48,162 nt of DNA from a virus, in the IMG/VR virus record IMGVR_UViG_3300032238_000527, positions 1 to 48,162 of that record; one strand, given 5' to 3'. The position numbers and the translations under genes are program-made. Under the pieces are notes generated by a model. It was given only the letters and a program-made list of their open reading frames with translations, was not told the origin of the DNA and ran no database searches. This document shows positions 30,575 through 39,099 of the stretch, in pieces (position 1 is the stretch's first letter; each line of letters opens with the position of its first letter).

Positions 30575-31000
30575 CTATTTATCCGTAAATACCCAACTAT
30601 GATTGTTAGAATTTACACAGGCTGTTTCTGCCCACGTTTTTTCAGCATTATCTCTGCGTACATAATGGTGCAATCTGCGGCAAATACTACCGCTAGCAGG
30701 CCAAGTCATTGCAATCATAACTTTTCCAGTACTTCCGGCATGGTCGTTAAACCATTCTACAACTTGTCCGTTATCTGCATTATTAAGTGCATGAAAAACT
30801 GCTTGCCCGTGGTACAGTTGATCATCTTTTGATAATTTAGTGCTGTACCACTTAGCGGCATTATACACTAGTCCAACAATACTGTCATTCCTTTGCCAGT
30901 CCGTATTTAAGGGCTGACTCCAGCTTTGTGCGTAGACACTACCTGAAACTAGTAGGATGGGGAACAATTTCCCAAGTGCCATCAAATTTTTGGCAAGCAT
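30575..31000 (-). CDS. Exported surface-antigen-like protein
   Basis: 141 residues with a signal sequence ending SVYA-Q. The C-terminal half (ASGSICRRLHHYV then ETACVNSNNHSWVF) has the Cys-x(n)-Cys and terminal Trp pattern of the RT0821/17-kDa surface antigen domain. It overlaps the upstream lipoprotein gene by 62 bases; the ATG at 31000 has GGAGAGG before it. Confidence 0.6.
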   Translation of the reverse strand: MLAKNLMALGKLFPILLVSGSVYAQSWSQPLNTDWQRNDSIVGLVYNAAKWYSTKLSKDDQLYHGQAVFHALNNADNGQVVEWFNDHAGSTGKVMIAMTWPASGSICRRLHHYVRRDNAEKTWAETACVNSNNHSWVFTDK

Positions 31001-31295
31001 AGCCTCTCCGTTCTTGTACCTGTCCGTTTAAAGGAAGAAAGTATTTGTACTCTCCACAATTTTGAGCAACGCCTAGTTTCTTAATAGTCATTTGATCAAG
31101 CGGGTCATCATTACATTTAACCAGTGTTTCGCTAGACACAACATCGTTACCGCTTTTGCGAATTTCTTGTTGTGTATGGCAATACTGCCGAGCTGTAGTC
31201 TTAGGAGCAGAACTACAACCCGTCAGTAATCCAATAACAATAAACATCACAATAATGAGTAACCACATGTACTCTTTAACACGATACGGATGCAT
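30939..31295 (-). CDS. Lipoprotein with RT0821-like C-terminal domain
   Basis: 118 residues. A hydrophobic segment ends in lipobox LTGC; the C-terminal part CGEYKYFLPLNGQVQERRG then YACQKFDGTWEIV is the RT0821/Lpp0805-type surface protein motif. Shares its start with the upstream LPP20-like gene stop (TAATG) and overlaps the following related gene. Confidence 0.65.
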   Translation of the reverse strand: MHPYRVKEYMWLLIIVMFIVIGLLTGCSSAPKTTARQYCHTQQEIRKSGNDVVSSETLVKCNDDPLDQMTIKKLGVAQNCGEYKYFLPLNGQVQERRGYACQKFDGTWEIVPHPTSFR

Positions 31296-31771
31296 TATTG
31301 TGCTTTCTGTGCTTTTGCTTCGTTAATCAAAGTATCAAATGTTGCCTTGGGCATTTTCAAACGAACAAACGTATAATGTTTCCCGCCCATAGTAAATGCA
31401 CCAGATTCACGCATGAGATGTTCACGAAGTGTAACCTGCTTAACTGAATGTTGAATTACAGTACGAGTAGATTTTTTATCGTTAACAAACTCAATTTTAG
31501 TTTCTGAGTTTACTTCGCTGTTCAAACGCTTGGCAAAGTTATTAAGAGCGATAGCATACATCTGTTCTTCAGCGGCCTGTGCGTGAATTGATTCACCTGC
31601 ACCGCAAGCATAGACATAATCTTTTGACCACCAGAACCAACCCTCAGTGCCACTTTGAGCACAGTCTTGGTACCAACCTGGTTGAGCATATGAATCACGC
31701 TCTGGCACTGCTTTCATACCTGAACAAGCAGTCAATGCCGCTACTGCCGGGATTAAAATAAACTTTTTCAT
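31295..31771 (-). CDS. LPP20-like lipoprotein
   Basis: 158 residues with lipobox LTAC (Cys16). The pattern PGWYQDC, YACGAGESIHAQAAEEQMYA, then ALNNFAKRL is like the LPP20/LPP-type lipoprotein family of Gram-negative outer membranes. It is translationally coupled (ATGA) to the 42-aa upstream gene, and heads a set of three envelope proteins. Confidence 0.65.
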   Translation of the reverse strand: MKKFILIPAVAALTACSGMKAVPERDSYAQPGWYQDCAQSGTEGWFWWSKDYVYACGAGESIHAQAAEEQMYAIALNNFAKRLNSEVNSETKIEFVNDKKSTRTVIQHSVKQVTLREHLMRESGAFTMGGKHYTFVRLKMPKATFDTLINEAKAQKAQ

Positions 31772-31896
31772 TTTGCCATCTCCTGTGATTGAGTTTTAAC
31801 TGTTTCTACACCTTTGTCTAACATGCGGGCGATGCCGCTAAATCCAACGGTAGCTAGAATCAATCCAAAGATAGTGCCTATTACAAAGTTTTTCAT
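31768..31896 (-). CDS. Small single-span membrane protein (42 aa)
   Basis: A hydrophobic N-terminal helix (VIGTIFGLILATVGFSGIA) followed by a charged tail. Stop overlaps the next start (ATGA). Preceded by a promoter at 31942-31970. Likely part of the lipoprotein operon; function unknown. Confidence 0.6.
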   Translation of the reverse strand: MKNFVIGTIFGLILATVGFSGIARMLDKGVETVKTQSQEMAK

Positions 31897-31920
31897 ATTT
31901 GCCTTTCTGTGTGTGTTAAT

Positions 31921-31959
31921 AAAAAAGCCTCTGTAGTATGTATTATACTGCCAGAGGCT
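31921..31959 (-). terminator. Terminator after the 108-aa membrane protein gene
   Basis: AGCCTCTG and CAGAGGCT form an 8-bp stem followed by six T residues on the minus strand. The loop contains the -10 box of the next promoter. Confidence 0.8.
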
Positions 31960-31970
31960 ATATGAGTCAA
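31942..31970 (-). promoter_or_regulatory. Promoter of the lipoprotein operon
   Basis: TTGACT, 17 bases, TATAAT on the minus strand. The element overlaps the terminator hairpin, so the new transcript begins inside its 3' arm. Confidence 0.7.
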
Positions 31971-31987
31971 GTGTTTTGGTTAACCGA

Positions 31988-32314
31988 TTATTTGAAGATG
32001 ATTAAAGCCATTAAACTTGCTTGAATAAAGAATCCAAAACCAATTGTTACAATGTTAAGAATATCTTTTTGGATAGTTGCTTTGATAAACAGTAGCATCA
32101 ATCCTGCCCAACTGAACAGCACCAAGTCTACAGGAGGCATCTTTTCGGTTAGGCCAGTAAGCACAGCAACCAAAGTTGGAATGGTAGCCAAATGTACTAG
32201 AATAGCCGCAAGCCATCCTACAGTTTCTGCAGAGATATGCTTTAACTGTTCACTCAAATTTTCTGACATTTTTTGAAAATCAAACATGCTACCGATTTGT
32301 TCTTTAATGTTCAT
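31988..32314 (-). CDS. Membrane protein (108 aa)
   Basis: An N-terminal amphipathic region followed by three hydrophobic segments (around residues 32-55, 62-80 and 88-107). Adjacent to the SleB-type hydrolase gene, so a holin-like role is possible but unproven. Confidence 0.6.
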   Translation of the reverse strand: MNIKEQIGSMFDFQKMSENLSEQLKHISAETVGWLAAILVHLATIPTLVAVLTGLTEKMPPVDLVLFSWAGLMLLFIKATIQKDILNIVTIGFGFFIQASLMALIIFK

Positions 32315-32322
32315 AATTCACC

Positions 32323-32853
32323 TTATTTGTAAAAGATATGACGACCTACTTTGGCTACACGTTCCCGTTTCCATCCGGGATTAATGTAGTCACCATGGAA
32401 ATACAATGCGTCCTTAACTGAGGATAATCTAAATCCTTCTAGTAGAACTTTTTTAGCAACTTCCATAGACTCTATGTATATTGGACCGTTCATTGGCTTT
32501 TTCAAGTTGGCCTGGTCGCAATACCAACTAAATTGGCAAAGCACTTTTTCATATACAACATTCTTTTGGTACACTACTTTACAGATGTCACTTGGGAACT
32601 GTCCACTTTCTGCTCTATTGAGTGTAACCTGTGCCACTGCTACTTTACCTTCGAAGGGCTCATAACCTGCTTCATGATAGATATTTCGAGCAAGGCAATC
32701 AAGTTGGGCTTGGCGCATCTGAGCTGTCACTGGACTAATGTCTGCTCGTGCGGCCTTTAGCTTGTCCAACTTGTAATTGACTGCATACATAGCTACCCAG
32801 CCGACAATAACTGCGGCTACTGCTAGTACTACTAATTTTACTATGCGTATCAT
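32323..32853 (-). CDS. SleB/CwlJ-type cell-wall hydrolase (endolysin candidate)
   Basis: 176 residues from the ATG at 32853, which has AAAGGAG 6 bases upstream. An N-terminal membrane anchor (VKLVVLAVAAVIVGWVAMYA) precedes a hydrolase_2 domain: ARNIYHEAGYEPFEGKVAVA with its catalytic Glu, then TLNRAESGQFP, VYQKNVVYEKVLCQFSWYCD and ALYFHGDYINPGW. It would cut peptidoglycan from a signal-anchored position, as an anchored endolysin. A three-span membrane protein gene follows. Confidence 0.85.
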   Translation of the reverse strand: MIRIVKLVVLAVAAVIVGWVAMYAVNYKLDKLKAARADISPVTAQMRQAQLDCLARNIYHEAGYEPFEGKVAVAQVTLNRAESGQFPSDICKVVYQKNVVYEKVLCQFSWYCDQANLKKPMNGPIYIESMEVAKKVLLEGFRLSSVKDALYFHGDYINPGWKRERVAKVGRHIFYK

Positions 32854-32942
32854 AAATTTCTCCTTTACGCTGGAATAGGACAAAAGTTGTCCACAACCCA
32901 AAATACATCGGGCGTTAAATAATTATCTCGATACTTAGATGG

Positions 32943-33326
32943 TTATCTACGCATTTTTGCGATATCTTGCGCTACGGCATCGCTAAACACGGGAACTGCA
33001 TTACTTTTATGCATTGTTCCTATACCGATTATCTTATCTCCGGTGTAAACTTTATCCGGAGCCTTTACACATGGTTGCCACCCTGTGTCTTTACTAGGAA
33101 GTTTTGGTTGATCCGAACCTCTGTAATTTTTTGGTTCTGGTTTCCAAACTTCACTAGATAACGCTCGCTTGCGCTTACGTTCCTCTTGTTCGATGCCCCA
33201 ACGCTTCTGGAGCTCTTTCCATGATTCGTCCAATTCTCTAGCCTTCTTTGCTTGTTCTGACGAAGCAAACTTCTTTTTACCTTTCTTCTTTCCTGTAGTA
33301 CTTAGCCACGGTCCTTCTAAGTGCAT
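32943..33326 (-). CDS. Hypothetical protein, phage LSTTGKKKGKKK family
   Basis: 127 residues from ATG 33326. The N-terminus GPWLSTTGKKKGKKKFAS followed by a Lys/Arg/Glu-rich helix is a motif I recall from many phage hypothetical proteins. A basic, possibly nucleic-acid-binding protein. A consensus promoter at 33363-33391 drives it. Confidence 0.6.
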   Translation of the reverse strand: MHLEGPWLSTTGKKKGKKKFASSEQAKKARELDESWKELQKRWGIEQEERKRKRALSSEVWKPEPKNYRGSDQPKLPSKDTGWQPCVKAPDKVYTGDKIIGIGTMHKSNAVPVFSDAVAQDIAKMRR

Positions 33327-33362
33327 ACTCAAGATAATCTCCAAAAGTTAAACAATACTAAT

Positions 33363-33391
33363 ATTATAGCATCGTTTTTAGTCTACGTCAA
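33363..33391 (-). promoter_or_regulatory. Sigma70-type promoter
   Basis: TTGACG, 17 bases, TATAAT on the minus strand, upstream of the gene at 32943-33326 and just after the iscA stop. Confidence 0.7.
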
Positions 33392-33397
33392 GGGGGA

Positions 33398-33724
33398 TTA
33401 AACTCGAAATGATTCGCCACAACCGCATTTATCACGTTCGTTTGGATTAATGAATTCAAACCCTTCATTAAGTCCATTTCGAACCCAATCTACAGTTAGT
33501 CCGTCTAGATACGCTAATGCCTTGGCATCTACTAATACTACAAAATCCGGTTGGGCAAAATTAGTTACACCAATCTCGGAGGTGTATTCGTCGACATATT
33601 CTAATGTATAGGCAAGTCCACTACATCCTGTAGTTTTTACGCCTAGCCGTATACCGACACCCTTACCTCTACGTTCAAGTAGTTGCTTGATTTTCTTTTG
33701 AGCTATGTCGGTTACGATAATCAT
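33398..33724 (-). CDS. iscA: Fe-S cluster carrier IscA/ErpA-like
   Basis: 108 residues of the A-type carrier family, with C34 (TTGCSGLAY), C100 and C102 (DKCGCGESF) as cluster ligands. It accepts Fe-S clusters from the scaffold and delivers them to apoproteins. Its start lies inside the iscU 3' end (50-base overlap), so the scaffold and carrier are tightly coupled. Confidence 0.93.
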   Translation of the reverse strand: MIIVTDIAQKKIKQLLERRGKGVGIRLGVKTTGCSGLAYTLEYVDEYTSEIGVTNFAQPDFVVLVDAKALAYLDGLTVDWVRNGLNEGFEFINPNERDKCGCGESFRV

Positions 33725-34076
33725 TTACAGCCGCTTTGATAGCATCTTCCGCAAGTATACTGCAATGAATCTTGACTGGCGGTAGTGCGAGTTCTTCTGC
33801 AATCTCACTATTCTTAATGCTTCCTGCTTGCTCCAGCGTTTTGCCCTTGACCCATTCAGTGACGAGCGAACTGCTAGCGATTGCAGAGCCGCATCCGTAA
33901 GTTTTAAATTTCGCATCTGTGATAATGCCATCTTCTACCTTTATCTGTAGCTTCATTACATCGCCGCAAGCAGGAGCACCAACCATGCCAGTACCAACTG
34001 TAGGATCGTCTTTTTCAAATGATCCTACATTGCGTGGATTTTCATAATGATCAATTACTTTATCTGAGTATGCCAT
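33675..34076 (-). CDS. iscU: Fe-S cluster scaffold IscU
   Basis: 133 residues. Cluster ligands C37 (APACGD), C62 (YGCGSAIASS) and C105 (IHCSILAEDAI) are intact, with D39 and the Hsp70-binding motif LPPVK (98-102). A C-terminal extension of about 15 residues overlaps iscA. No cysteine desulfurase is seen, so host IscS would supply sulfur; LPPVK would recruit HscA or a DnaK. Confidence 0.95.
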   Translation of the reverse strand: MAYSDKVIDHYENPRNVGSFEKDDPTVGTGMVGAPACGDVMKLQIKVEDGIITDAKFKTYGCGSAIASSSLVTEWVKGKTLEQAGSIKNSEIAEELALPPVKIHCSILAEDAIKAAVNDYRNRHSSKENQATT

Positions 34077-34387
34077 TATTGTGCGCAGGTTCTAGTACGT
34101 GTAATAGTGCCGTCTGAATTTTGTGTCTCAGTCCATGGACTACAATTAGGAGTAGTGCCATAAACTTGTCCAGGCTGTTGTTGTATGATAACAGGTTGCT
34201 GTTGTACAACGACAGGAGTTTGATTACGAGCTATTTCATAACCGATGACCCCGCCAACAATAGTTGGTGCTACCCAAACCCACGGATTGTATCCACCACG
34301 GTGATGCCAGTGTCCGTGATACCCATGATGTTGGGCCATAGCTGTTGTGCTAGCGGTTAGTAATAAAATAACTAATAGTTTTTTCAT
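34076..34387 (-). CDS. Exported His/Gln-rich protein
   Basis: 103 residues: signal peptide ending AMA-Q, a His/Gly/Trp-rich segment (HHGYHGHWHHRGGYNP) that could bind metal, a hydrophobic glycine-zipper-like stretch (APTIVGGVIGYEIA) and a Gln-rich linker with two cysteines at the end. Coupled to iscU by a TAATG overlap. Function unknown; placement beside iscU makes a metal role conceivable. Confidence 0.6.
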   Translation of the reverse strand: MKKLLVILLLTASTTAMAQHHGYHGHWHHRGGYNPWVWVAPTIVGGVIGYEIARNQTPVVVQQQPVIIQQQPGQVYGTTPNCSPWTETQNSDGTITRTRTCAQ

Positions 34388-34441
34388 ATCAAATCCTTTG
34401 CGTTATAGTTATACAACGCCTTAGGCTAATATTTAGTTGAC

Positions 34442-34636
34442 TTATTTTACTTCTTTACGGGCGTTTTTAACTGCTGTAACATCGTTACGTGTTTCTTTGC
34501 ACAATTTGGCTAGATCTTGACAAGCCTTACGAACACGGGTGCCGGCTGCGCCAACTTCCTTGTCATAAAACTTTTCGAAGTCTGCTTCCATTGCTTCTAC
34601 GATTGCAGTGAATTCTGCATATTTGTTTGTAGCCAT
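34442..34636 (-). CDS. Histone H1-like nucleoid protein (Hc1 family)
   Basis: 64 residues. The sequence AAGTRVRKACQDLAKLCKE followed by TRNDVTAVKNARKEVK is like Hc1-type histone-like proteins of bacteria; the N-terminus is acidic and helical. A DNA-binding or compaction role for phage or host DNA is inferred. Ribosome site AAGGAGA, weak promoter at 34676-34703. Confidence 0.65.
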   Translation of the reverse strand: MATNKYAEFTAIVEAMEADFEKFYDKEVGAAGTRVRKACQDLAKLCKETRNDVTAVKNARKEVK

Positions 34637-34675
34637 ATATTTCTCCTTTAAGGCAAGTACAGAGTACTTATGTGC

Positions 34676-34703
34676 ATTTTAGCACCGTGTAAAATAAAAT
34701 CAA
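34676..34703 (-). promoter_or_regulatory. Possible promoter of the Hc1-like gene
   Basis: TTGATT, 16 bases, TAAAAT on the minus strand, with a small inverted repeat AGTAC/GTACT downstream. Confidence 0.35.
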
Positions 34704-34712
34704 TCTTTTTGA

Positions 34713-35018
34713 TTAACCTGCAAAGACAGATGGGGAACCACCGGTTATGGCTCCGCCATCTGTACTATCGCCAACTCGGGCAATAGCTACTCCGCCCACA
34801 AATACGGTTCCAGAACCGGCATTGATACTAGCTGGATGATCAACACAGCTATTTCCGGATTTTATCGTGTGAGAAGCTGTTGGATTGCCTTTACACTCAA
34901 TTGCAATATTGTTAGCATAGACCTTGGCGACAGCACCGGTGGGACCTGTTACAGTCGTGGTTGCATCACAATCATGACCGGTTGTTGTTGGATCGCCGTC
35001 TCTTGCTACTGCTGGCAT
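34713..35018 (-). CDS. PAAR-domain spike-tip protein
   Basis: 101 residues over one PAAR domain: MPAVARDGDPTTTGHDC, HPASINAGSGTVFVGG and IARVGDSTDGGAI. PAAR proteins cap the trimeric spike of contractile phage tails and T6SS, binding Zn through His/Cys. Coupled by TAATG to the upstream Sm-like gene. Confidence 0.9.
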   Translation of the reverse strand: MPAVARDGDPTTTGHDCDATTTVTGPTGAVAKVYANNIAIECKGNPTASHTIKSGNSCVDHPASINAGSGTVFVGGVAIARVGDSTDGGAITGGSPSVFAG

Positions 35019-35308
35019 TATACTAACTTGATACCTGAAGTGCTTTCGAGAAACTGTTTAGCAAACGTTTCATCGGTTGCTTCTGCTACAGTTACAGTTC
35101 CCTTAGAAAGTTTAACGGCTTTATCTGGATGTACTGTAAACAAGTAAGGCATTAAGCCAGGACCTTGTTGACCCATTCCAATAACCATTGGACGTGACAG
35201 CTTATAATATTGTGGGCCATCTTCTACTAGTTTGGCAACAATCTCTTCACCGCTTGTCAATTTGAAAGTGATTACTTCACCTTCTGTTACGCCTTTGTCA
35301 ATTAACAT
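35018..35308 (-). CDS. Conserved small protein with Sm-like N-terminal fold
   Basis: 96 residues. ITFKLTSGEEIVAKLVED is like an Sm/LSm-type strand pattern and recurs in T4-like cyanophage hypothetical proteins. The function is unknown; RNA binding is a possible but unproven reading. Located between PAAR and glutaredoxin genes. Confidence 0.55.
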   Translation of the reverse strand: MLIDKGVTEGEVITFKLTSGEEIVAKLVEDGPQYYKLSRPMVIGMGQQGPGLMPYLFTVHPDKAVKLSKGTVTVAEATDETFAKQFLESTSGIKLV

Positions 35309-35309
35309 A

Positions 35310-35540
35310 TTATCCCTTTAAATGTTCTCTGAGTTCTGTGAACCCGCCTATTAATTTATCGTCTAAAAATATCTGTGGCACTGTTCTTGCACCTGGAACT
35401 GCTTCTAACAGTTGTTCTTTGGACCAAACACCACTAGTGATATTGCGTTCTTCAAACTCAATGCCTTTGTGTTTTAACAATGCTTTGGCTTGATCGCAAT
35501 ATGGACAAGGTGTCTTACTCCAAACTACCGCTTTCGTCAT
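35310..35540 (-). CDS. Glutaredoxin
   Basis: 76 residues with the active site C12-PY-C15 and the TVPQIF cis-proline loop, plus GG for glutathione binding. It reduces ribonucleotide reductase, encoded immediately upstream; its start overlaps the nrdB stop by 4 bases (ATGA). Confidence 0.93.
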   Translation of the reverse strand: MTKAVVWSKTPCPYCDQAKALLKHKGIEFEERNITSGVWSKEQLLEAVPGARTVPQIFLDDKLIGGFTELREHLKG

Positions 35541-36634
35541 AATGTAAATCCTTTTAAGGTATCAGTATTTACATCTTGTTTGATACCACCGATAATATAT
35601 GACTCCACTTCTGTTTCTTGAGGTGCAACTTGTAGTCCAGAACTTGATAACCAATGTTGTGTCCATGGTAATGGGTTGGCATTAGCTGGTCGATCAAACA
35701 TTGGCTTGTAGCCTAATGCTTTCATTCTACGGTTAGCAATGTACTCAACATAGGCATGTAGTAGGTTATCATTTAAACCAATAATACTGCCGTCTTTGAA
35801 CAAGTATTGTGCCCAGGCTTTTTCTTCTTCGACTGCGGCACGCCACATAGCATATACATCTTCCTCGCATTCTTTGATAAGCTCAACCATTTCTGGATCG
35901 TCTTCTCCGCGCATCCAATTTTTAAGGATGTGTGTAGTTAATGCCAAGTGTTGGCTTTCATCACGAGCAATGAGACCAATAATCTTAGCACTACCTTCCA
36001 TAACTTTTAATTCGCCAAAGGCAAATGTACAAGCAAAGCTGACATAGAAACGTAGGCCTTCTAAAATGTTAACGTTCATCATAGACAAGAACAATTTCTT
36101 TTTAACTTCACGTAGGTCTGCTTTGCCTAGTGTGTACTTGTCAGCAAGTTCAACAAATTCATCGTAGTGTCGTGTGACTGATTTAGCACGTTCTACAATT
36201 TTATCATCGTCTAGAATGTGATCCAATACTTCGCTAGGATCGCTGTAAACGTTCTTGATAATGTGTGTATAACTGCGACTATGAATAGTTTCAAAGAATT
36301 GCCAAGTATTAATAGCACCTTCTAATTCTGGAATAGAGCAATGTGGTAAGAAAGCCATTCCAGGACCTCTACCTTGTACTGAGTCTAACAAGATTTGATA
36401 TTTCAAATTACTTGTAAAGATATGTTTTTGCTCAGGACGGAAATGTGCAAAGTCTGCACGATCCTTTTGTAAACTAACTTCTTCTGGACGCCAGAAGTAA
36501 CCTAGCATAGTTTGATTAAGTTTATCAAATTCGGGAAACTTGAAAACGTCATATCTCTGGCTGTTTAATGTTTCACCAAAAAACATATTCTGTTTGGTGA
36601 AGTCAACTTGGTCTCTGTTAAAAACTGTTTTCAT
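35537..36634 (-). CDS. nrdB: Ribonucleotide reductase beta subunit, class Ia
   Basis: 365 residues. The diiron/tyrosyl radical site is intact: Y122 in FFETIHSRSYTHII, E/H ligand segments in the helices and ARDESQHLALT. The tail ends in DTLKGFTL, which docks on NrdA. Together with NrdA it makes deoxyribonucleotides for phage DNA synthesis. Gap of 9 bases from nrdA. Confidence 0.96.
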   Translation of the reverse strand: MKTVFNRDQVDFTKQNMFFGETLNSQRYDVFKFPEFDKLNQTMLGYFWRPEEVSLQKDRADFAHFRPEQKHIFTSNLKYQILLDSVQGRGPGMAFLPHCSIPELEGAINTWQFFETIHSRSYTHIIKNVYSDPSEVLDHILDDDKIVERAKSVTRHYDEFVELADKYTLGKADLREVKKKLFLSMMNVNILEGLRFYVSFACTFAFGELKVMEGSAKIIGLIARDESQHLALTTHILKNWMRGEDDPEMVELIKECEEDVYAMWRAAVEEEKAWAQYLFKDGSIIGLNDNLLHAYVEYIANRRMKALGYKPMFDRPANANPLPWTQHWLSSSGLQVAPQETEVESYIIGGIKQDVNTDTLKGFTL

Positions 36635-36643
36635 GTTTAATCC

Positions 36644-38956
36644 TTAAATTGCACAGGCATCACAATCTGCTTCGGCGTTTGATGCGTCCATTGGTACTGC
36701 TTGTGGCAGTGGAGCACTTTCTTTAGCATCGTCATGTGAGTCGTCTGTTTTATAATCGTATGTGTTTTGGTAGTAAGAGGTCTTCCACCCAAACTTGTAA
36801 GTTGTTAGTAGGTCTTGAATCATCATACTCATTGGAACTTCGTTGTTAGGGAAGTGCAATGGATTATAAGACCAGTTGCCACTGATAGCTTGATCAAAGA
36901 ACTTCTGCATTGCGGCAACGATTTTTATATATCCTTCGTTGCTTGGCATGTCCCATAAAAGTGTATAGAAGTTCTTTAGTGTTGTATACTGCGGAACAAT
37001 TTGTTTTAATGGTCCCTTCTTTGATTTCTTAACACTTAGATAGCCACGTGGGGGTTCAATGCCGTTCGTAGCATTACCAACAACTGAACTAGACTCACTT
37101 GGCATCTGTGCCGATAGTGTGCTGTGACGTAGTCCATGACGGATAATGTCTTGACGTAGATTTTCCCAATCGTAGTGTAGTTCTGTATCTAAGAAAGCAT
37201 CTACATCTTTTTTGTATGTGTCGATTGGTAAAATACCGTCTGCATACTTTGTTCTTGAAAATCCTTCGCAGGCACCGCGATCTTTAGCTAAATCATTTGA
37301 TGCCTTTAGCAAGTAGTATTGAAATGCTTCGCTAAGATCGTGTACTAACTTCCATGCTTGCGGATCCTCATACTTGACCTTGTGTTTAGCAACATAGTGT
37401 GCAAGTCCAATATAACCAATGCCTAGACTGCGCCTTGCCTTTGTTGATTTTTCTGCGGCTAGGATAGGATATCGTTGATAATCAATTAACTCTTCTAGGC
37501 CTCGAACTGCAAGATCACATAACTCTTCTAGTTCACTTAGGTCTTTAATAATTCCTACGTTAACAGCACTAAGAATACACAACGCAATTTCTGCTTCGTT
37601 ATCATCAATGTGATCTAATGGCTTAGTTGGTAATGTAATCTCTTGGCATAAGTTACTCATAAAGATTAAATCTTTAAATGAACTATGTGTATTACAATGG
37701 TCGATGTTCATGATATAGATACGACCAGTTTCTGCACGTTCTTTAATCAAAGCACTGAACAAGTCTAGTGCCTTGACTGTTTTTTTCTTAATACTAGTAG
37801 CACGTTCGTACTTGGTATATAACTCTTCAAACTTAGCTTGATCACCAGCGAACGCTTCGTATAGTCCTGGAACATCATGCGGGCTGAACAGGGTAATGTT
37901 GCCGCCTTCAAGTAGACGTTGATACATTAGCTTGTTAATTTGAATTGAATAATCTAGTTTACGAACACGGTTGTCTTCAGTTCCCTTGTTGTTTTTTAAT
38001 ACAAGGATGTCTTCCATTTCGTAATGCCATAACGGGAAATGCACAGTAGCTGAACCGCCACGCACACCATTTTGTGTACAACAACGAACAGTAGCTTCAA
38101 ACTTTTTCAAGAATGGAACTACACCCGTGTGGGCAACTTCTCCGCCTCTAATTTTGCTATTAATTGCACGAATACGCCCAGCATTAATGCCGATACCAGC
38201 ACGTTGAGCAGTATACCGCCCGATAGCCATGTCGCTGGCAAAAATGCTATTGAGAGTATCATCGCTATCAACCAAAACGCAACTAGCAAATTGACGAACA
38301 GGAGTGCGTACACCAGCCATGATAGGAGTAGGAATATTAATTTTATGGGTACTAATAGCATCATAATATTTCTTCACGTAAGTTAAACGATGAGTTGGAG
38401 AATAGTTATGAAACATAGTAGCCGCAATCATCATGTACATAAACTGCGGAGTCTCAAACAACTCGCCACTGCTTCTATCTTGAACTAGGTACTTGTCAAC
38501 TACTTGTCTTAGGCCAGCATAGGTAAACTCGCAATCACGATCGTGCTTGATCCACGAGTCTAGTTTTTCAATTTCTTGTGGAGTATAATATTTGGTAAAT
38601 TCAGCATCATATACACCACGTGTAATATTCTTTTCTAAAATTTCTGATAATGACGGAGCTTCGTATCTTCCGTAGACTTCTTTGTATACACCGTACAACA
38701 ACAATCTTGCGGCGGAATATTGATAGTTTGGATTATCTAAACTGATTAGATCACTTGCGCTTCTTACAATAATTTCTTGTATCTGCTTTGTTGTCATGCC
38801 GTCGTGAAATTGTAAATTGGCATTCATTTCTATTTGGCTTGCTGAAACACCACTTAGTCCTTCACAAGCGAACTCAACTACTTTGTGGATTTTATCTACG
38901 TTTAATGGCTCCTTGCGTCCATCTCTTTTGATTATCTGAATATTAGTGCGTGACAT
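36644..38956 (-). CDS. nrdA: Ribonucleotide reductase alpha subunit, class Ia
   Basis: 770 residues. An ATP-cone (IIKRDGRKEPLNVDKIHKVV) at the N-terminus provides allosteric control; C226, the thiyl-radical region around NLCQEITLPT, and the C-terminal C765/C768 pair (DCDACAI) for reduction are all present. Heads the nrdA-nrdB-grx operon. Promoter at 39134-39162 with a structured 170-base leader. Confidence 0.96.
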   Translation of the reverse strand: MSRTNIQIIKRDGRKEPLNVDKIHKVVEFACEGLSGVSASQIEMNANLQFHDGMTTKQIQEIIVRSASDLISLDNPNYQYSAARLLLYGVYKEVYGRYEAPSLSEILEKNITRGVYDAEFTKYYTPQEIEKLDSWIKHDRDCEFTYAGLRQVVDKYLVQDRSSGELFETPQFMYMMIAATMFHNYSPTHRLTYVKKYYDAISTHKINIPTPIMAGVRTPVRQFASCVLVDSDDTLNSIFASDMAIGRYTAQRAGIGINAGRIRAINSKIRGGEVAHTGVVPFLKKFEATVRCCTQNGVRGGSATVHFPLWHYEMEDILVLKNNKGTEDNRVRKLDYSIQINKLMYQRLLEGGNITLFSPHDVPGLYEAFAGDQAKFEELYTKYERATSIKKKTVKALDLFSALIKERAETGRIYIMNIDHCNTHSSFKDLIFMSNLCQEITLPTKPLDHIDDNEAEIALCILSAVNVGIIKDLSELEELCDLAVRGLEELIDYQRYPILAAEKSTKARRSLGIGYIGLAHYVAKHKVKYEDPQAWKLVHDLSEAFQYYLLKASNDLAKDRGACEGFSRTKYADGILPIDTYKKDVDAFLDTELHYDWENLRQDIIRHGLRHSTLSAQMPSESSSVVGNATNGIEPPRGYLSVKKSKKGPLKQIVPQYTTLKNFYTLLWDMPSNEGYIKIVAAMQKFFDQAISGNWSYNPLHFPNNEVPMSMMIQDLLTTYKFGWKTSYYQNTYDYKTDDSHDDAKESAPLPQAVPMDASNAEADCDACAI

Positions 38957-39035
38957 TTATGCTCCTGGCTGTGACTTCTATTTTTACTTAACTTAGGTTC
39001 TAATTGTAGTTGATATTTAGTTGTAGTCTTTAGAG

Positions 39036-39099
39036 GCGCCAAAACTTATTCAAAACCAATGGTTTGCGTAAGATTTTGTGGCGGAGGCCGAGTTGGCGC
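39036..39099 (-). promoter_or_regulatory. Structured leader of nrdA
   Basis: GCGCCAA and TTGGCGC form a 7-bp GC-rich stem enclosing about 50 bases in the nrdA 5' leader. A 23-codon ORF (39030-39101) runs through it, but AAGGAG touches its ATG with no spacing. The element may control reductase translation. Confidence 0.45.
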
